Source of the DNA: JACVRW01 sp963751835
Lineage (GTDB): Bacteria; Actinomycetota; Thermoleophilia; Solirubrobacterales; Thermoleophilaceae
Assembly: GCA_963751835.1 (NCBI GenBank)
Contig: CAVVWD010000038.1
Location: 50,503-114,502 of the forward strand
Length of the DNA: 64,000 nucleotides
Direction of reading: 5' to 3'
Of this stretch, positions 27,551 to 35,666 are shown in pieces. The first letter of the stretch is position 1, and each line of letters starts with the position of its first letter. The position numbers and the translations under genes are program-made. The notes below the pieces were generated by a model. That model ran no database searches. It was not told the origin of the DNA and was given only the letters and a program-made list of their open reading frames with translations.

Positions 27551-28756
27551 CTACGCCGCCGGGTTCTCGATCACCGCGGCGAGCCCCTGGCCGACGCCGA
27601 TGCACATCGTCGCCACCCCGTAGCGGGCGCCGCGGCGACGCAGCTCGTGCGCGAGCGTGCCGATCAAACGAGCGCCCGAGCAGCCGAGCGGGTGACCGAT
27701 GGCGATCGCGCCGCCGTTCACGTTGAGCCTGTCGCGGTCGAAGCCGAGCTCGCGCATCGCGGCGAGCGCCTGCGAAGCGAACGCCTCGTTCAGCTCGACG
27801 AGGTCGATATCCGCTGGGGTCAGGCCGGCGCGGTCGAGCGCCTTGCGGGTCGCGGGGACCGGGCCGATACCCATGTAGCCAGGCTCGACGCCGGCGGCCG
27901 CGCTCGACACGATCCGGGCGAGCGGCTCGCGCCCGACCCGCCGCGCGCCATCCTCGCTCGTCACCACCAGGCAGGCGGCGCCGTCGTTGATCTGCGACGA
28001 ATTGCCGGCCGTGACGCTGCCGCCCTCACGGAAGACGGGCCGCAGCGCGGCGAGCCGCTCGAGCGTGGTGTCCGGGCGCGGGCCTTCGTCCGCGTGCACC
28101 GTCACAGGCTCGCCCTTCGGCTGGGGGACCTCGACGGTCACCAGCTCGTCGTCGAAGCGGCCCGCCTCGGCCGCAGCGACGGCGCGCCGGTGCGACCACA
28201 GCGCGAAGGCGTCCTGATCCTCGCGCGAGACGCCGTAGCGCTCCGCCACGTTCTCCGCGGTCTCGCCCATCGACTCGGTGTAACCGAGCGCGGCCATGCG
28301 CCGGTTGGTGAAGCGCCAGCCGATCGTGGTGTCGGCGAGCTCGGGGTTTCCGCGCGGAAAGCCGCGCTCGGGCTTGAGCATCACGAGCGGAGCGCGCGAC
28401 ATCGACTCGACGCCGCCCGCCAGCACGAGCTCCGCCTCGCCCAACCGGACCTGTCGGGCTCCCTGCACTACCGCCTCGAGTCCGGAGGCGCATAGCCGGT
28501 TGACGGTCACGCCGGGAACCTCGACCGGCAGCCCGGCCATGAGCAGCGCCATTCGGGCCACGTTGCGGTTGTCCTCGCCCGCCTGGTTCGCACAGCCCAT
28601 GTAGACCTCGTCCACGGACGCCGGGTCGAGGCCGTTGCGCTCCAGGGCCGCTTCGATGACGCGCGCGGCGAGATCGTCGGGGCGCACGCCCGACAGCACC
28701 CCCGCATAGCGGCCGATCGGCGTGCGGAGCGCATCGATGATCACCGCGTCGGGCAT
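27551..28756 (-). CDS. Acetyl-CoA/3-oxoacyl-CoA thiolase
   Basis: A 401-residue thiolase. The nucleophilic Cys is in 'VNRLCASGLEAV' (about residue 90). The C-terminal 'NVNGGAIAIGHPLGCSGARL' and 'ATMCIGVGQGLAAVIE' carry the catalytic His and second Cys. The N-terminus 'AVIIDALRTPIGRY' and the length fit the PcaF/PaaJ-like subgroup that cleaves 3-oxoacyl or 3-oxoadipyl-CoA. ATG 28756 is chosen; the open frame upstream overlaps the divergent small gene. It completes the dehydrogenase-hydratase-dehydrogenase set at 22307-25772, although it is a separate unit. Confidence 0.93.
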   Translation of the reverse strand: MPDAVIIDALRTPIGRYAGVLSGVRPDDLAARVIEAALERNGLDPASVDEVYMGCANQAGEDNRNVARMALLMAGLPVEVPGVTVNRLCASGLEAVVQGARQVRLGEAELVLAGGVESMSRAPLVMLKPERGFPRGNPELADTTIGWRFTNRRMAALGYTESMGETAENVAERYGVSREDQDAFALWSHRRAVAAAEAGRFDDELVTVEVPQPKGEPVTVHADEGPRPDTTLERLAALRPVFREGGSVTAGNSSQINDGAACLVVTSEDGARRVGREPLARIVSSAAAGVEPGYMGIGPVPATRKALDRAGLTPADIDLVELNEAFASQALAAMRELGFDRDRLNVNGGAIAIGHPLGCSGARLIGTLAHELRRRGARYGVATMCIGVGQGLAAVIENPAA

Positions 28757-28781
28757 GGAGCGGGAGCGTACACTCGCCCGA

Positions 28782-29081
28782 ATGGACGAGTTCGCCGTGT
28801 TCGTCCTCGGGATGGGTCTCGTGGTGCTCGCGATCTTCCTCGCGATCGGTAAGTGGTATCCGGGCAGCGGGGCCGAGCAGGTCGACTGGCGTCCGACCCG
28901 CTCACCCGAGGTCGAGGCCGAGCTCGAGCTCGACGACATCGACCAGATGCTCGAGGCGCAGAACGCGCGCCGCCGGGCGACCGGACGGCCTGAGTTGACC
29001 GAGGAAGACGTCCGCGCGCAGGTGGCCGAAGACGAGCGCTGGCGGGACGAGCTCAGGCGCAGGGCGCACGGCGAGAGCTGA
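28782..29081 (+). CDS. Small single-pass membrane protein, unknown
   Basis: A 99-residue protein. One N-terminal transmembrane helix ('FVLGMGLVVLAIFLAI', residues ~5-22) is followed by a charged cytoplasmic segment with 'VEAELELDDIDQMLEAQNARRR' and predicted helices ending in 'DELRRRAHGES'. The Arg/Glu-rich tail could mediate protein contacts. ATG 28782 is 25 nt from the divergent thiolase start. It is followed after 1 nt by the Rossmann-fold gene, so the two form an operon. No family is assigned. Confidence 0.7.
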   Translation: MDEFAVFVLGMGLVVLAIFLAIGKWYPGSGAEQVDWRPTRSPEVEAELELDDIDQMLEAQNARRRATGRPELTEEDVRAQVAEDERWRDELRRRAHGES

Positions 29082-29082
29082 C

Positions 29083-29562
29083 GTGGCGCGCGTCCTGATC
29101 GTCGGCTGCGGGTGCCGCGGCCGGGCACTGGCGGGCGCGCTCACGAGCGAGGGCCACGTTGTTCGGGGCACGACCCGAGACCCGGCGGCGCTCACGGCCA
29201 TCGCGGCGACGGGGGCGGAGGGGGTCGTCGCGGATCCCGACAGGCTCGGGACGCTGATGCCGGCGCTGGCGGGCGTGAGCGCGATCTGCTGGCTCTTGGG
29301 CAGCGTCCGCGACGGCCCGGCGCTCCACGGCGACCGCCTCCGCACCCTTATGGAGAGGTTGGTGGACACGCCGGTCCGCGGGTTTGTCTACGAGGCGGCG
29401 GGAGCTTCGGGTGCTGCGCTCCTCGACCAGGGAGCGGAGGTCGTCCGGCGGGCGTCTGAGATATGGCGGATACCGGTCGAGATAGTGCGCGAGGACCCCG
29501 TGCCGCAAGACGCGTGGCTCGCGTCGATGAACGCGGCCGTCGGCCGCCTCCTCCCGAAGTGA
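29083..29562 (+). CDS. Short NAD(P)-binding Rossmann protein (epimerase-like)
   Basis: A 159-residue protein beginning with 'RVLIVGCGCRGRALAGAL', a G-x-G-x-x-G dinucleotide-binding loop at residues ~8-13. 'GHVVRGTTRDPAAL' follows, as in SDR/NAD-dependent epimerase-like proteins. It lacks the Y-x3-K catalytic pair and is about half the usual length, so it is probably a binding or regulatory protein, not a full epimerase. Start GTG 29083 is 1 nt after the preceding stop. The rhodanese gene starts 14 nt after its stop. Confidence 0.7.
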   Translation: MARVLIVGCGCRGRALAGALTSEGHVVRGTTRDPAALTAIAATGAEGVVADPDRLGTLMPALAGVSAICWLLGSVRDGPALHGDRLRTLMERLVDTPVRGFVYEAAGASGAALLDQGAEVVRRASEIWRIPVEIVREDPVPQDAWLASMNAAVGRLLPK

Positions 29563-29576
29563 GATACTCGGCAGCA

Positions 29577-30422
29577 ATGGCCGACTACGCCAAGGACGTT
29601 CTTGTCGACACGCAGTGGGTGGAGAATCACCTCGGCGACGACTCGGTTCGAATCGTCGAAGTCGATGAGAACCCCGCGCTCTACGCCGAGGCGCACATCC
29701 CTGGCGCGATCGGCTTCGACTGGAAGAAGGACCTCCAGGACCAGATCAAGCGTGACTTCCTCGGGCCGGCGGAGTTCGGCGAGCTCTTCGGCAGCCGCGG
29801 TATCTCGAACGAGCACACGATCGTTCTCTACGGCGATCGCAACAACTGGTTCGCCGCCTACACGTACTGGTACCTGAAGTACTACGGCCACGACAACGTG
29901 AAGCTCATGAACGGCCCGCGCGAGAAGTGGATCTCGGAGGGCCGGCCTACGAGCAGCGCCGTCCCGCGCTACGAGCCCCGCCAGTTCACGGCCCGGGAAG
30001 GCGATGAGGCGATCCGGGCCCGCCGCGAGGAGGTGCTGGCGGCGCTCGACCAGAGCACCCGGCTCGTCGACGTGCGCTCGCCACAGGAGTACTCGGGAGA
30101 GCTGATCGCGATGGCGGGCTACGAGCAGGAGGGCGCCCAGCGCGGCGGCCATATCCCGGGCGCCGCCTCGGTGCCGTGGGCGCAGGCCGTCCAGCAGGAC
30201 GGCACCTTCAAGTCCGCCGACGAGCTGCGCGAGCTCTACAGCTCAAAGGGCGTGATCGACGGCTCGAAGCCGATCATCGCCTACTGCCGGATTGGCGAGC
30301 GCTCGGCGCACACCTGGTTCGTCCTGCACGAGCTGCTCGGTAAGGACGACGTCAAGAACTACGACGGCTCGTGGACGGAATGGGGCAACCTCGTGAGCGT
30401 CCCGATCGAGAAGGACGTGTAG
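29577..30422 (+). CDS. Thiosulfate sulfurtransferase (two-domain rhodanese)
   Basis: A 281-residue tandem rhodanese. The inactive N-terminal repeat contains 'EAHIPGAIGFDW' and 'TIVLYGDRNNWFAAYTYW'. The C-terminal repeat contains 'RLVDVRSPQEYSGEL', 'RGGHIPGAASVPWAQAV' and the active loop 'AYCRIGERSAHTWF', whose Cys (about residue 240) carries the persulfide; CRIGERS is typical of actinobacterial CysA-type enzymes. It transfers sulfane sulfur from thiosulfate to acceptors such as cyanide or thiols. ATG 29577 is chosen over an upstream in-frame start because family members begin here. Confidence 0.93.
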   Translation: MADYAKDVLVDTQWVENHLGDDSVRIVEVDENPALYAEAHIPGAIGFDWKKDLQDQIKRDFLGPAEFGELFGSRGISNEHTIVLYGDRNNWFAAYTYWYLKYYGHDNVKLMNGPREKWISEGRPTSSAVPRYEPRQFTAREGDEAIRARREEVLAALDQSTRLVDVRSPQEYSGELIAMAGYEQEGAQRGGHIPGAASVPWAQAVQQDGTFKSADELRELYSSKGVIDGSKPIIAYCRIGERSAHTWFVLHELLGKDDVKNYDGSWTEWGNLVSVPIEKDV

Positions 30423-30427
30423 CCGCT

Positions 30428-30970
30428 CTATTCGAGCAGCGGCTCGAGCCGCTCGAGGAGCGACTGCACGATGCGTCCGGTCGCGCCCCATACGAGGTGG
30501 CCTTCGACCGTGTAGGTGGGGGTCTTGACAGGCACGCCCTTGCGCACGAGGCGCTTCATCTCGTGGCCACGCACGAGGTCGGCGAGCGAGAACTCGAGCA
30601 CGTTCGCGACCTCGCTCTCCTGGGGTGTCCACACGTGGCCCTCGTCGATGCGCCCCACGAAAGGGAAGATGCGGTAGCCGGTGACGAAGGTACCGACCGG
30701 CGGCAGCGCTCCCACGAGCTCGACGTCCGTCGGGTCGAGCCCGATCTCCTCGTGCGCCTCGCGCAGCGCGGTCGTGCGCAGGTCCTCATCCGGGTGGTCG
30801 CGGCGCCCACCGGGGAACGAGATCTCGCCGGCGTGCCTGCGCAGGTCCTCCCGCCGCTCGGTAAAAACGGCGCGCAGGTCGGGGTACAGCGGCACCAGCA
30901 CAGCCGCGTCCTTCGTGCCGTGCACGTCCATCGCGGCGGCCTCCTCCGGCGTAAGGAGCAGTTCCCTCAC
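30428..30970 (-). CDS. Nudix hydrolase (CoA pyrophosphatase-like)
   Basis: A 180-residue Nudix protein. 'DAAVLVPLYPDLRAVFTERRE' and 'HAGEISFPGGRRDHPDED' precede the box core 'TTALREAHEEIGL' (about residue 75). 'HAGEISFPGG' is typical of the NudL/CoA-diphosphatase branch. It should cleave CoA or related dinucleotides to phosphopantetheine and 3',5'-ADP with Mg. GTG 30970 is chosen. It is divergent from the GNAT gene (21 nt between starts) and convergent with the rhodanese. Confidence 0.87.
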   Translation of the reverse strand: MRELLLTPEEAAAMDVHGTKDAAVLVPLYPDLRAVFTERREDLRRHAGEISFPGGRRDHPDEDLRTTALREAHEEIGLDPTDVELVGALPPVGTFVTGYRIFPFVGRIDEGHVWTPQESEVANVLEFSLADLVRGHEMKRLVRKGVPVKTPTYTVEGHLVWGATGRIVQSLLERLEPLLE

Positions 30971-30976
30971 CCGGCC

Positions 30977-30994
30977 TATTATCGGGCGGCCATG
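30977..30994 (+). promoter_or_regulatory. Probable leaderless promoter of the GNAT gene
   Basis: TATTAT at 30977-30982 is a near-consensus -10 in GC-rich surroundings and lies 9 nt before ATG 30992 with no room for a Shine-Dalgarno, so the mRNA probably starts at or next to the start codon. The region is shared with the divergent Nudix gene. Confidence 0.4.
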
Positions 30995-31741
30995 TTCGAG
31001 CGCGTCCACGAAGCGATGTTCCACTGGTACCGGCGTGTGGGCCGGGCCTCGCCCGGCGCGCGGTGCGTCGAGGCGCCGGGGGTGGTGGCGACCGTGATAC
31101 CCGTGGCACCGGAGCGGGCCGTCGCCAACGCGGTGCTGTACCGGACGCCGAGCGAGCTCGAGGCCGCCTACGACGACCTCGCGGCGGCCTACCGAGGGAT
31201 CGGCGCGAACTGGACGGTGTGGGTGCAGCCCGAGGGACGCGACGAGGCGACCGCGCTGCTTGCGGACAGGGGCCACGTGCTCGACGCCGACCCCGCGGCG
31301 ATGGCGCTGCGGCTGGCCGAGCCGCCCGAGCGGCCTGCCCCCGACGCGCTCGAGGACTGGACGGCGGACGGAGACATGGCGGATGTCGGCACCATCAACG
31401 ATCGCTCCTACACCTTCGGCACCGACTCGTGGAGCCGGGCGCTCGGCGGGCTTCCGCGGGATGACCTCCACATCTACGTGGAGCGCCGCGACGGCGATCC
31501 GGTGGCCTGCGTCGTGATCGTGGACGCGAACGGCAACAGCGACGTGGAGATGGTGGCCGTGGTGCCCGAGGCGCGCGGTGCCGGGTTGTCGGGCAAGCTG
31601 CTCGCGCACGCGCTCGCCGACGCCGCGGAGCGCGGCAGCTCGAGCTCGACGCTGATCGCCACGAAGCTCGGCTATCCCGTCTACCGGCGGCTCGGGTTCG
31701 AGGACGTCGGGGACTTCCAGATGTTGGAGCGGCGCGCCTGA
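30992..31741 (+). CDS. GNAT-family N-acetyltransferase
   Basis: A 249-residue protein. The C-terminal half is a GNAT domain: 'VEMVAVVPEARGAGLSGKLLAHALADAAERG' holds the acetyl-CoA pyrophosphate loop (pattern R-G-A-G-L-S-G) near residue 200, followed by 'YPVYRRLGFEDVGDFQMLE', the usual ending. The N-terminal ~110 residues form a second, degenerate acetyltransferase-like half. The acceptor is unknown. Its stop lies 1 nt from the stop of the convergent OsmC gene. Confidence 0.85.
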   Translation: MFERVHEAMFHWYRRVGRASPGARCVEAPGVVATVIPVAPERAVANAVLYRTPSELEAAYDDLAAAYRGIGANWTVWVQPEGRDEATALLADRGHVLDADPAAMALRLAEPPERPAPDALEDWTADGDMADVGTINDRSYTFGTDSWSRALGGLPRDDLHIYVERRDGDPVACVVIVDANGNSDVEMVAVVPEARGAGLSGKLLAHALADAAERGSSSSTLIATKLGYPVYRRLGFEDVGDFQMLERRA

Positions 31742-31742
31742 C

Positions 31743-32138
31743 TCAGACGAGCTCGACGCGCTCGTCGAACATGACCTCGCCCTCGAGCGCGCGGTGCACG
31801 GGACAACTGGCGGCGATCTGCATGAGCCGCTCGCGCTGCTCCTCCGGTAGCTCCTTCGGAAAGCTCACCTTCATCACAAAGCGCGTCGGCGAGCCGCGCT
31901 GCGCCGGCTCGTAGTCCACATCCACGGCGACCTCGCCGATCTCCCAGCCCTTGCGCGCCGCGTACATCTCCATCGTGACCGCAGTGCAAGCGGCGAGGCT
32001 CGCCGCCAGGAGCTCCTGAGGGCTCGGGCCCGCATCCTCGCCGCCATGGCTCTTGGGCTCGTCGGCGGTCAACTCATGCTCACGCACCTGCACGCGTTGC
32101 CGCAGCTTCGCGCCGATCCGGGTGGAGATCGCTCTCAT
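31743..32138 (-). CDS. OsmC-family protein
   Basis: A 131-residue OsmC/YhfA-type protein. The first catalytic Cys is in 'SLAACTAVTMEMYAARKGW' (about residue 51), and the second in 'ASCPVHRAL' (about residue 112). These two Cys define the peroxidatic pair that reduces organic hydroperoxides in OsmC/Ohr proteins. The YhfA-like 'G(W)EIGEVAVDVDYEP' segment is present. The start overlaps the upstream adenosyltransferase stop by 4 nt. Confidence 0.88.
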   Translation of the reverse strand: MRAISTRIGAKLRQRVQVREHELTADEPKSHGGEDAGPSPQELLAASLAACTAVTMEMYAARKGWEIGEVAVDVDYEPAQRGSPTRFVMKVSFPKELPEEQRERLMQIAASCPVHRALEGEVMFDERVELV

Positions 32139-32692
32139 CCTCTCCCCTCGAAGAGCTCAGGATCCGGCTCGTCGGCAAAGCGCGCCATCGCAAACAGCGC
32201 GTCGGAGAGCCGGTTCAGATAGGTCAGGACCGCGTCGTCCGCCAGCTCGCCCTCGTGCCGGAGCGCGCTCACCCGGCGCTCGGCGCGACGGACCGCCGTG
32301 CGGGCCACGTCGAGCCGCGCTGACAGCTCCGTGCCGCCGGGAATGACGAACTTGGGCGGCAGGTCGACCCGCTCCATGTAGCGGTCGATGTCGCCCTCGA
32401 GCCGCTCCACCATGTCGGGCGTGACCCGCGAGACTCCCTCCTCGAGCCGGCCGGCGGCCTCGGGCGCCGTTGCCAGCTCGGCCCCGGCGATGAACAGCTC
32501 GTTCTGGATGCGGAGGATGTCGGCCCGCAGCTCGCTGCCGGGCTCGGCCGCGGCGCGCGCCATCCCCAGCGCCGAAGCCGCCTCGTCAACGGAGCCGTAG
32601 GCCTCCGGGCGCCCGGCGAACTTCGCAACCCGCCCGCCGTACCAGAGGCCGGTGGTCCCGTCGTCGCCCTTGCGCGTGTAGATCTTGACCAC
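32135..32692 (-). CDS. Cob(I)alamin adenosyltransferase (PduO-type)
   Basis: A 185-residue ATP:cob(I)alamin adenosyltransferase. 'KIYTRKGDDGTTGLWYGGRV' at the N-terminus binds ATP. 'YGSVDEAASALGMAR' and 'RIQNELFIAGAELA' form the helical bundle, and 'RRAERRVSAL..YLNRLSDALFAMAR' is the family C-terminus. It makes adenosylcobalamin for B12-dependent enzymes. GTG 32692 is chosen because the TRKGDDG motif begins almost at the N-terminus in the family. It is divergent from the UPF0158-MNT gene, with 8 nt between start codons if ATG 32701 is used there. Confidence 0.93.
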   Translation of the reverse strand: MVKIYTRKGDDGTTGLWYGGRVAKFAGRPEAYGSVDEAASALGMARAAAEPGSELRADILRIQNELFIAGAELATAPEAAGRLEEGVSRVTPDMVERLEGDIDRYMERVDLPPKFVIPGGTELSARLDVARTAVRRAERRVSALRHEGELADDAVLTYLNRLSDALFAMARFADEPDPELFEGRG

Positions 32693-32700
32693 GGCGGCGC

Positions 32701-33549
32701 ATGCTACCCGCGCTTGCGCGTTCCGCTCAGTCGCTCTTACCATGGAGCCGCAGGCGATTCACGGAGGCTGCCGTACTTACGCTGGAGACAGTTGATATTG
32801 CCGACCTCGCGATGGCGCTCGAGGATCATTCGCCCGAGCACAGCTGGTGGCTCGATCCCGCCACGGGAGAGATCGATCCTCGCTTCGAGTCCTCGCTCGA
32901 GGAGTCGGAGCCTGATCCATCGCTGATCCCCATCGAGCCGCTCCCGACCGGGGTCGGGTACGCCGACATGGAGGCCTTCGTGGCCGCCGTGCGGGATCCG
33001 CGCGCCCGCGACCTGCTCGAGCGCTCGATCGCGGGACGCGGCGCCTTCCGGCGCTTCAAGGACACGCTGCTCGACTACCCCGAGCTGCGGCGGGCCTGGT
33101 TCCAGTTCCACGATTCCCGCGGGGAGCGCCGGGCGATCGAATGGCTTATCGAGCACGAGCTCATCGAGCCCGCAGCGGCGCAGGAAGCGATCGCGAGGCG
33201 CGAGGATCTGCCGCCCGGCCTCCCGGGCCTCCTCGATGCCCAGGGGCTCGCGCGGCGCTTGGTCGAGGACCTGCGGCGGATCTATCGCCAGCGGCTCAAG
33301 GGCCTCGTGATCATCGGACCGTGGGCGCGCGGCGGTACGCATCCCGATTCGCCCGTCTCGCTGGTCGTGGTGCTCGATGGCGTGCTCGACCGCTGGGCGG
33401 AGAAGCGCCGCATGGAGCGGGTGATGTGGCGCTACTCGGTGCGTCACGACACGGTCGTGACCGCTGTGCCGCTGAGCCCGGAGGATCTCGAGCTGCCGCT
33501 ATCCCCTCAGCTCGCCGCTGAGCTGCAGCAGGGGGTGCACGTCGAATGA
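32701..33549 (+). CDS. UPF0158 domain fused to degenerate MNT nucleotidyltransferase
   Basis: A 282-residue fusion. Residues ~28-150 match UPF0158 ('DIADLAMALED', 'WWLDPATGEI', 'GRGAFRRFKDTLLDYPELR'). Residues ~185-282 look like a minimal nucleotidyltransferase: G206-P-W-A-R-G matches GSxARG, but the catalytic Asp pair is lost (D216-S-P218-V-S220 in place of SDxDL). It overlaps the following HEPN gene by 4 nt, the usual arrangement of HEPN-MNT toxin-antitoxin pairs. The start is unsure: ATG 32701 is close to the divergent gene; ATG 32812 would cut the UPF0158 start. Role inferred: antitoxin or inhibitor without AMPylation activity. Confidence 0.7.
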   Translation: MLPALARSAQSLLPWSRRRFTEAAVLTLETVDIADLAMALEDHSPEHSWWLDPATGEIDPRFESSLEESEPDPSLIPIEPLPTGVGYADMEAFVAAVRDPRARDLLERSIAGRGAFRRFKDTLLDYPELRRAWFQFHDSRGERRAIEWLIEHELIEPAAAQEAIARREDLPPGLPGLLDAQGLARRLVEDLRRIYRQRLKGLVIIGPWARGGTHPDSPVSLVVVLDGVLDRWAEKRRMERVMWRYSVRHDTVVTAVPLSPEDLELPLSPQLAAELQQGVHVE

Positions 33550-33932
33550 GGGGCGAGTGGGCACTCCCGGAGGAGCGCTCGCGTGACGAGCTGCGCGCGG
33601 CCCGGGTCCTGCTCGAGGCCGACCTGCCGGACCAGGCGGTGTCACGCGCGTACTTCGCCGCGCTGCACGCCGCCTCCGCGGCGCTGCTCGTGCTCGGCGA
33701 TCCGCAGACGAGCGAGGTGGGAATCGTCACGGCGTTTGCCCGGCGGGTGCCCGACGACGGCTTCGATCCCGAGGCCGGCCGCATGCTCCGGAAGCTCTTC
33801 GAGGACCGCACGGACGTGGACCAGGCGCTCGCCAACGCGCCGGCCGAGGAGGCCGAGCGGGCGATCGGCGATGCCGACCGGCTGGTGCGCTCGATCGCGG
33901 CCTGGATCGAGGACCGGGCCGCGTCGGGTTAG
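33546..33932 (+). CDS. HEPN-domain protein (putative toxin partner)
   Basis: A 128-residue all-helical protein. 'ELRAARVLLEADLPDQAVSRAYFAALHAASAALL' is a classic HEPN helix pair. R34 and H41 form the R-x6-H active-site motif expected for HEPN ribonucleases. The Tyr that follows the His in HepT-type toxins (R-x4-6-H-x-Y) is Ala here, so the known AMPylation target is missing. It overlaps the UPF0158-MNT gene by 4 nt, so the products are made together and probably form a complex. An RNase toxin or defence role is inferred only. Confidence 0.75.
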   Translation: MRGEWALPEERSRDELRAARVLLEADLPDQAVSRAYFAALHAASAALLVLGDPQTSEVGIVTAFARRVPDDGFDPEAGRMLRKLFEDRTDVDQALANAPAEEAERAIGDADRLVRSIAAWIEDRAASG

Positions 33933-33950
33933 GCTCCTAGAGCCCCTGCT

Positions 33951-35666
33951 TTAGATCCAGGTTCGCGTACGCAGCAGCAGCTCGAGCTCGCGCTCGCTTT
34001 CGAGCGCCGCTTGACGGGCGGCCTGCCAGCCCTTGCGGTCGGCGCGGCGTCCGGCGGTGGCGAGCCCCAGATAGGCGGCCTCTACCTCAGCGAGGCGCTC
34101 TGCGAGCTGCTCCTCGGCATCGGTCGAGGCGGCGCGGGCCACCTTGGCCTCCGCCGTGCCATACGCGGCCGCCAGGGTGCGGGCCGCGGCCGCCTGGCCG
34201 TGGGCGCGCTTTGCGTCTCGCAGCTTCTTGCGGATTGCCGCCCGCCGCGCATCGAGGCGGTCGACGGCCCTGCTCACGACCGGGGTCGTGTCCACGGGCT
34301 CCGAGGGAGCCTGGCGCGCGACGTCATTCGCCGACGTGGGCGATGGGGTTTGCCCCGATGACGAGGAGTTTCCGGTCGCGAACCCGGCGACCGCACTGGC
34401 GGCCAGTGCCAGCGCGGCCCAGGCGGGTGCGCGCTTGAGCAGCCCGCGCGAACGACGAGGCTTGGCGGTGGCATGGTCGCGCTGGCGTGGCCCCTTCTCG
34501 CGTCGTCGCGCCGGCTTCTCGTGCCGCGCCGCCGGCTTGTCCTGCCGCGCCGCCGGCTTCTCCTGCGCCACGGGCGGCTTCTCGCGCCGTCGTGGCAGCT
34601 TCTCCCGCCGCGGCGGCTTCTCGCGCCGGCGGGGCGGCTTCTCGGCGCGAGCCGGCGCTGGAGCGCCGCGCTCGTTCGAGCTTGTGGCCGGGCGCGCGGC
34701 CGGCGGCTCATGTGCCGGCCGCCGCTCCTGCGCCGGCCGGCGCTTCGGTGTGGGCGCCGCCGCCGACTGCTTCCGGGGCGCGCGCACAACCGGGATGGGC
34801 ACGTGCAGGCCGACCGCGTGGGCCGCGGCGTTCACGAGCGCGCCCGGTGAGCCCTCGCGCTCGCGCGGGTCCTTGGCGAGTCCCCGGGCGACCACCTCGT
34901 CGAGCTCGGGCGGAAGGCTCGGATCACGCTCGGAGAGGCGCGGCGGCGGTGCGGTTAGGTGCGCGTGGAGCGTCAGCACCGGCCGCGAGTACGCGTAGGG
35001 CGGGGCGCCCGTCAGGCACTCGACCAGCATGCAGGTGAGCGAGTAGACGTTGCTGGCCGGCTCGGGCGCCTCTCCGCGGACCTCCTCCGGGGCGCGGTAG
35101 GCGGCGTCCTCGAGGGCGGCCGAAAGCTCGCAGGGCAGAACGCGAGGAGCCCCGATGCCGAAATCGGTGAGGAAGACCTTCGGCTCGTCACCGGGCTGCA
35201 CGACGATCGAGCGCGGTGACAGCGCACGGTGCACGAGCCCCTTTGCGCGGGCGGTCTCCAGTGCTCCGGCGACCTGGCCGAGGATCTTGAGCGCCTGCGT
35301 GCGCTCGAGCGGGCCCTCCACGAGCAGGTCGGCGAGCGTGCCGGCCCCGCGCGGGATGCTCTCCATGTGAAGGCGCTGGCCGCCGTCCACGGCTTTCAGC
35401 AGCCGAAGCACGTTCGGATGGTCGACCGACGCTCGCAGGGGAATGAGCCTCGCCATGCGGCGCCGCAGCTCACGGTCCTCGTTGAGCGGCCTCGCGACCA
35501 CGTCCAACGTCACGCGCTCACCGCGCAGGGTTGCAGCCTCGGCGAGAGTGTTCAGGCCGGGGCGCCTCGAGACGATGCGCTCCACCCGGAAGCCGTCGAC
35601 GCGGGTCCCGACGTCGATCGTGGTCTTCGAGCCGTGATGGCCGAGCTGTCCTCGTCGGCGCGCCAT
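33951..35666 (-). CDS. Membrane pseudokinase with Lys/Pro/Arg repeats
   Basis: A 571-residue protein. Residues ~25-280 are a Ser/Thr kinase fold, but the ATP lysine is replaced (VTLDVV for VALKVI) and the catalytic loop is HRALSPRS instead of HRDLKPxN. DFG ('LTDFGIG') and 'YRAPEEV' remain. It is therefore probably a pseudokinase that binds a partner rather than phosphorylates. Residues ~335-400 contain 'EKPPRRR'-type repeats; a transmembrane helix follows at ~408-428 ('PAWAALALAASAVAGFA') and then an extracytoplasmic coiled coil (~470-565). ATG 35666 overlaps the stop of the upstream Ala-Pro protein (TGATG). It is the last gene of the surface-protein cluster. Confidence 0.82.
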   Translation of the reverse strand: MARRRGQLGHHGSKTTIDVGTRVDGFRVERIVSRRPGLNTLAEAATLRGERVTLDVVARPLNEDRELRRRMARLIPLRASVDHPNVLRLLKAVDGGQRLHMESIPRGAGTLADLLVEGPLERTQALKILGQVAGALETARAKGLVHRALSPRSIVVQPGDEPKVFLTDFGIGAPRVLPCELSAALEDAAYRAPEEVRGEAPEPASNVYSLTCMLVECLTGAPPYAYSRPVLTLHAHLTAPPPRLSERDPSLPPELDEVVARGLAKDPREREGSPGALVNAAAHAVGLHVPIPVVRAPRKQSAAAPTPKRRPAQERRPAHEPPAARPATSSNERGAPAPARAEKPPRRREKPPRREKLPRRREKPPVAQEKPAARQDKPAARHEKPARRREKGPRQRDHATAKPRRSRGLLKRAPAWAALALAASAVAGFATGNSSSSGQTPSPTSANDVARQAPSEPVDTTPVVSRAVDRLDARRAAIRKKLRDAKRAHGQAAAARTLAAAYGTAEAKVARAASTDAEEQLAERLAEVEAAYLGLATAGRRADRKGWQAARQAALESERELELLLRTRTWI

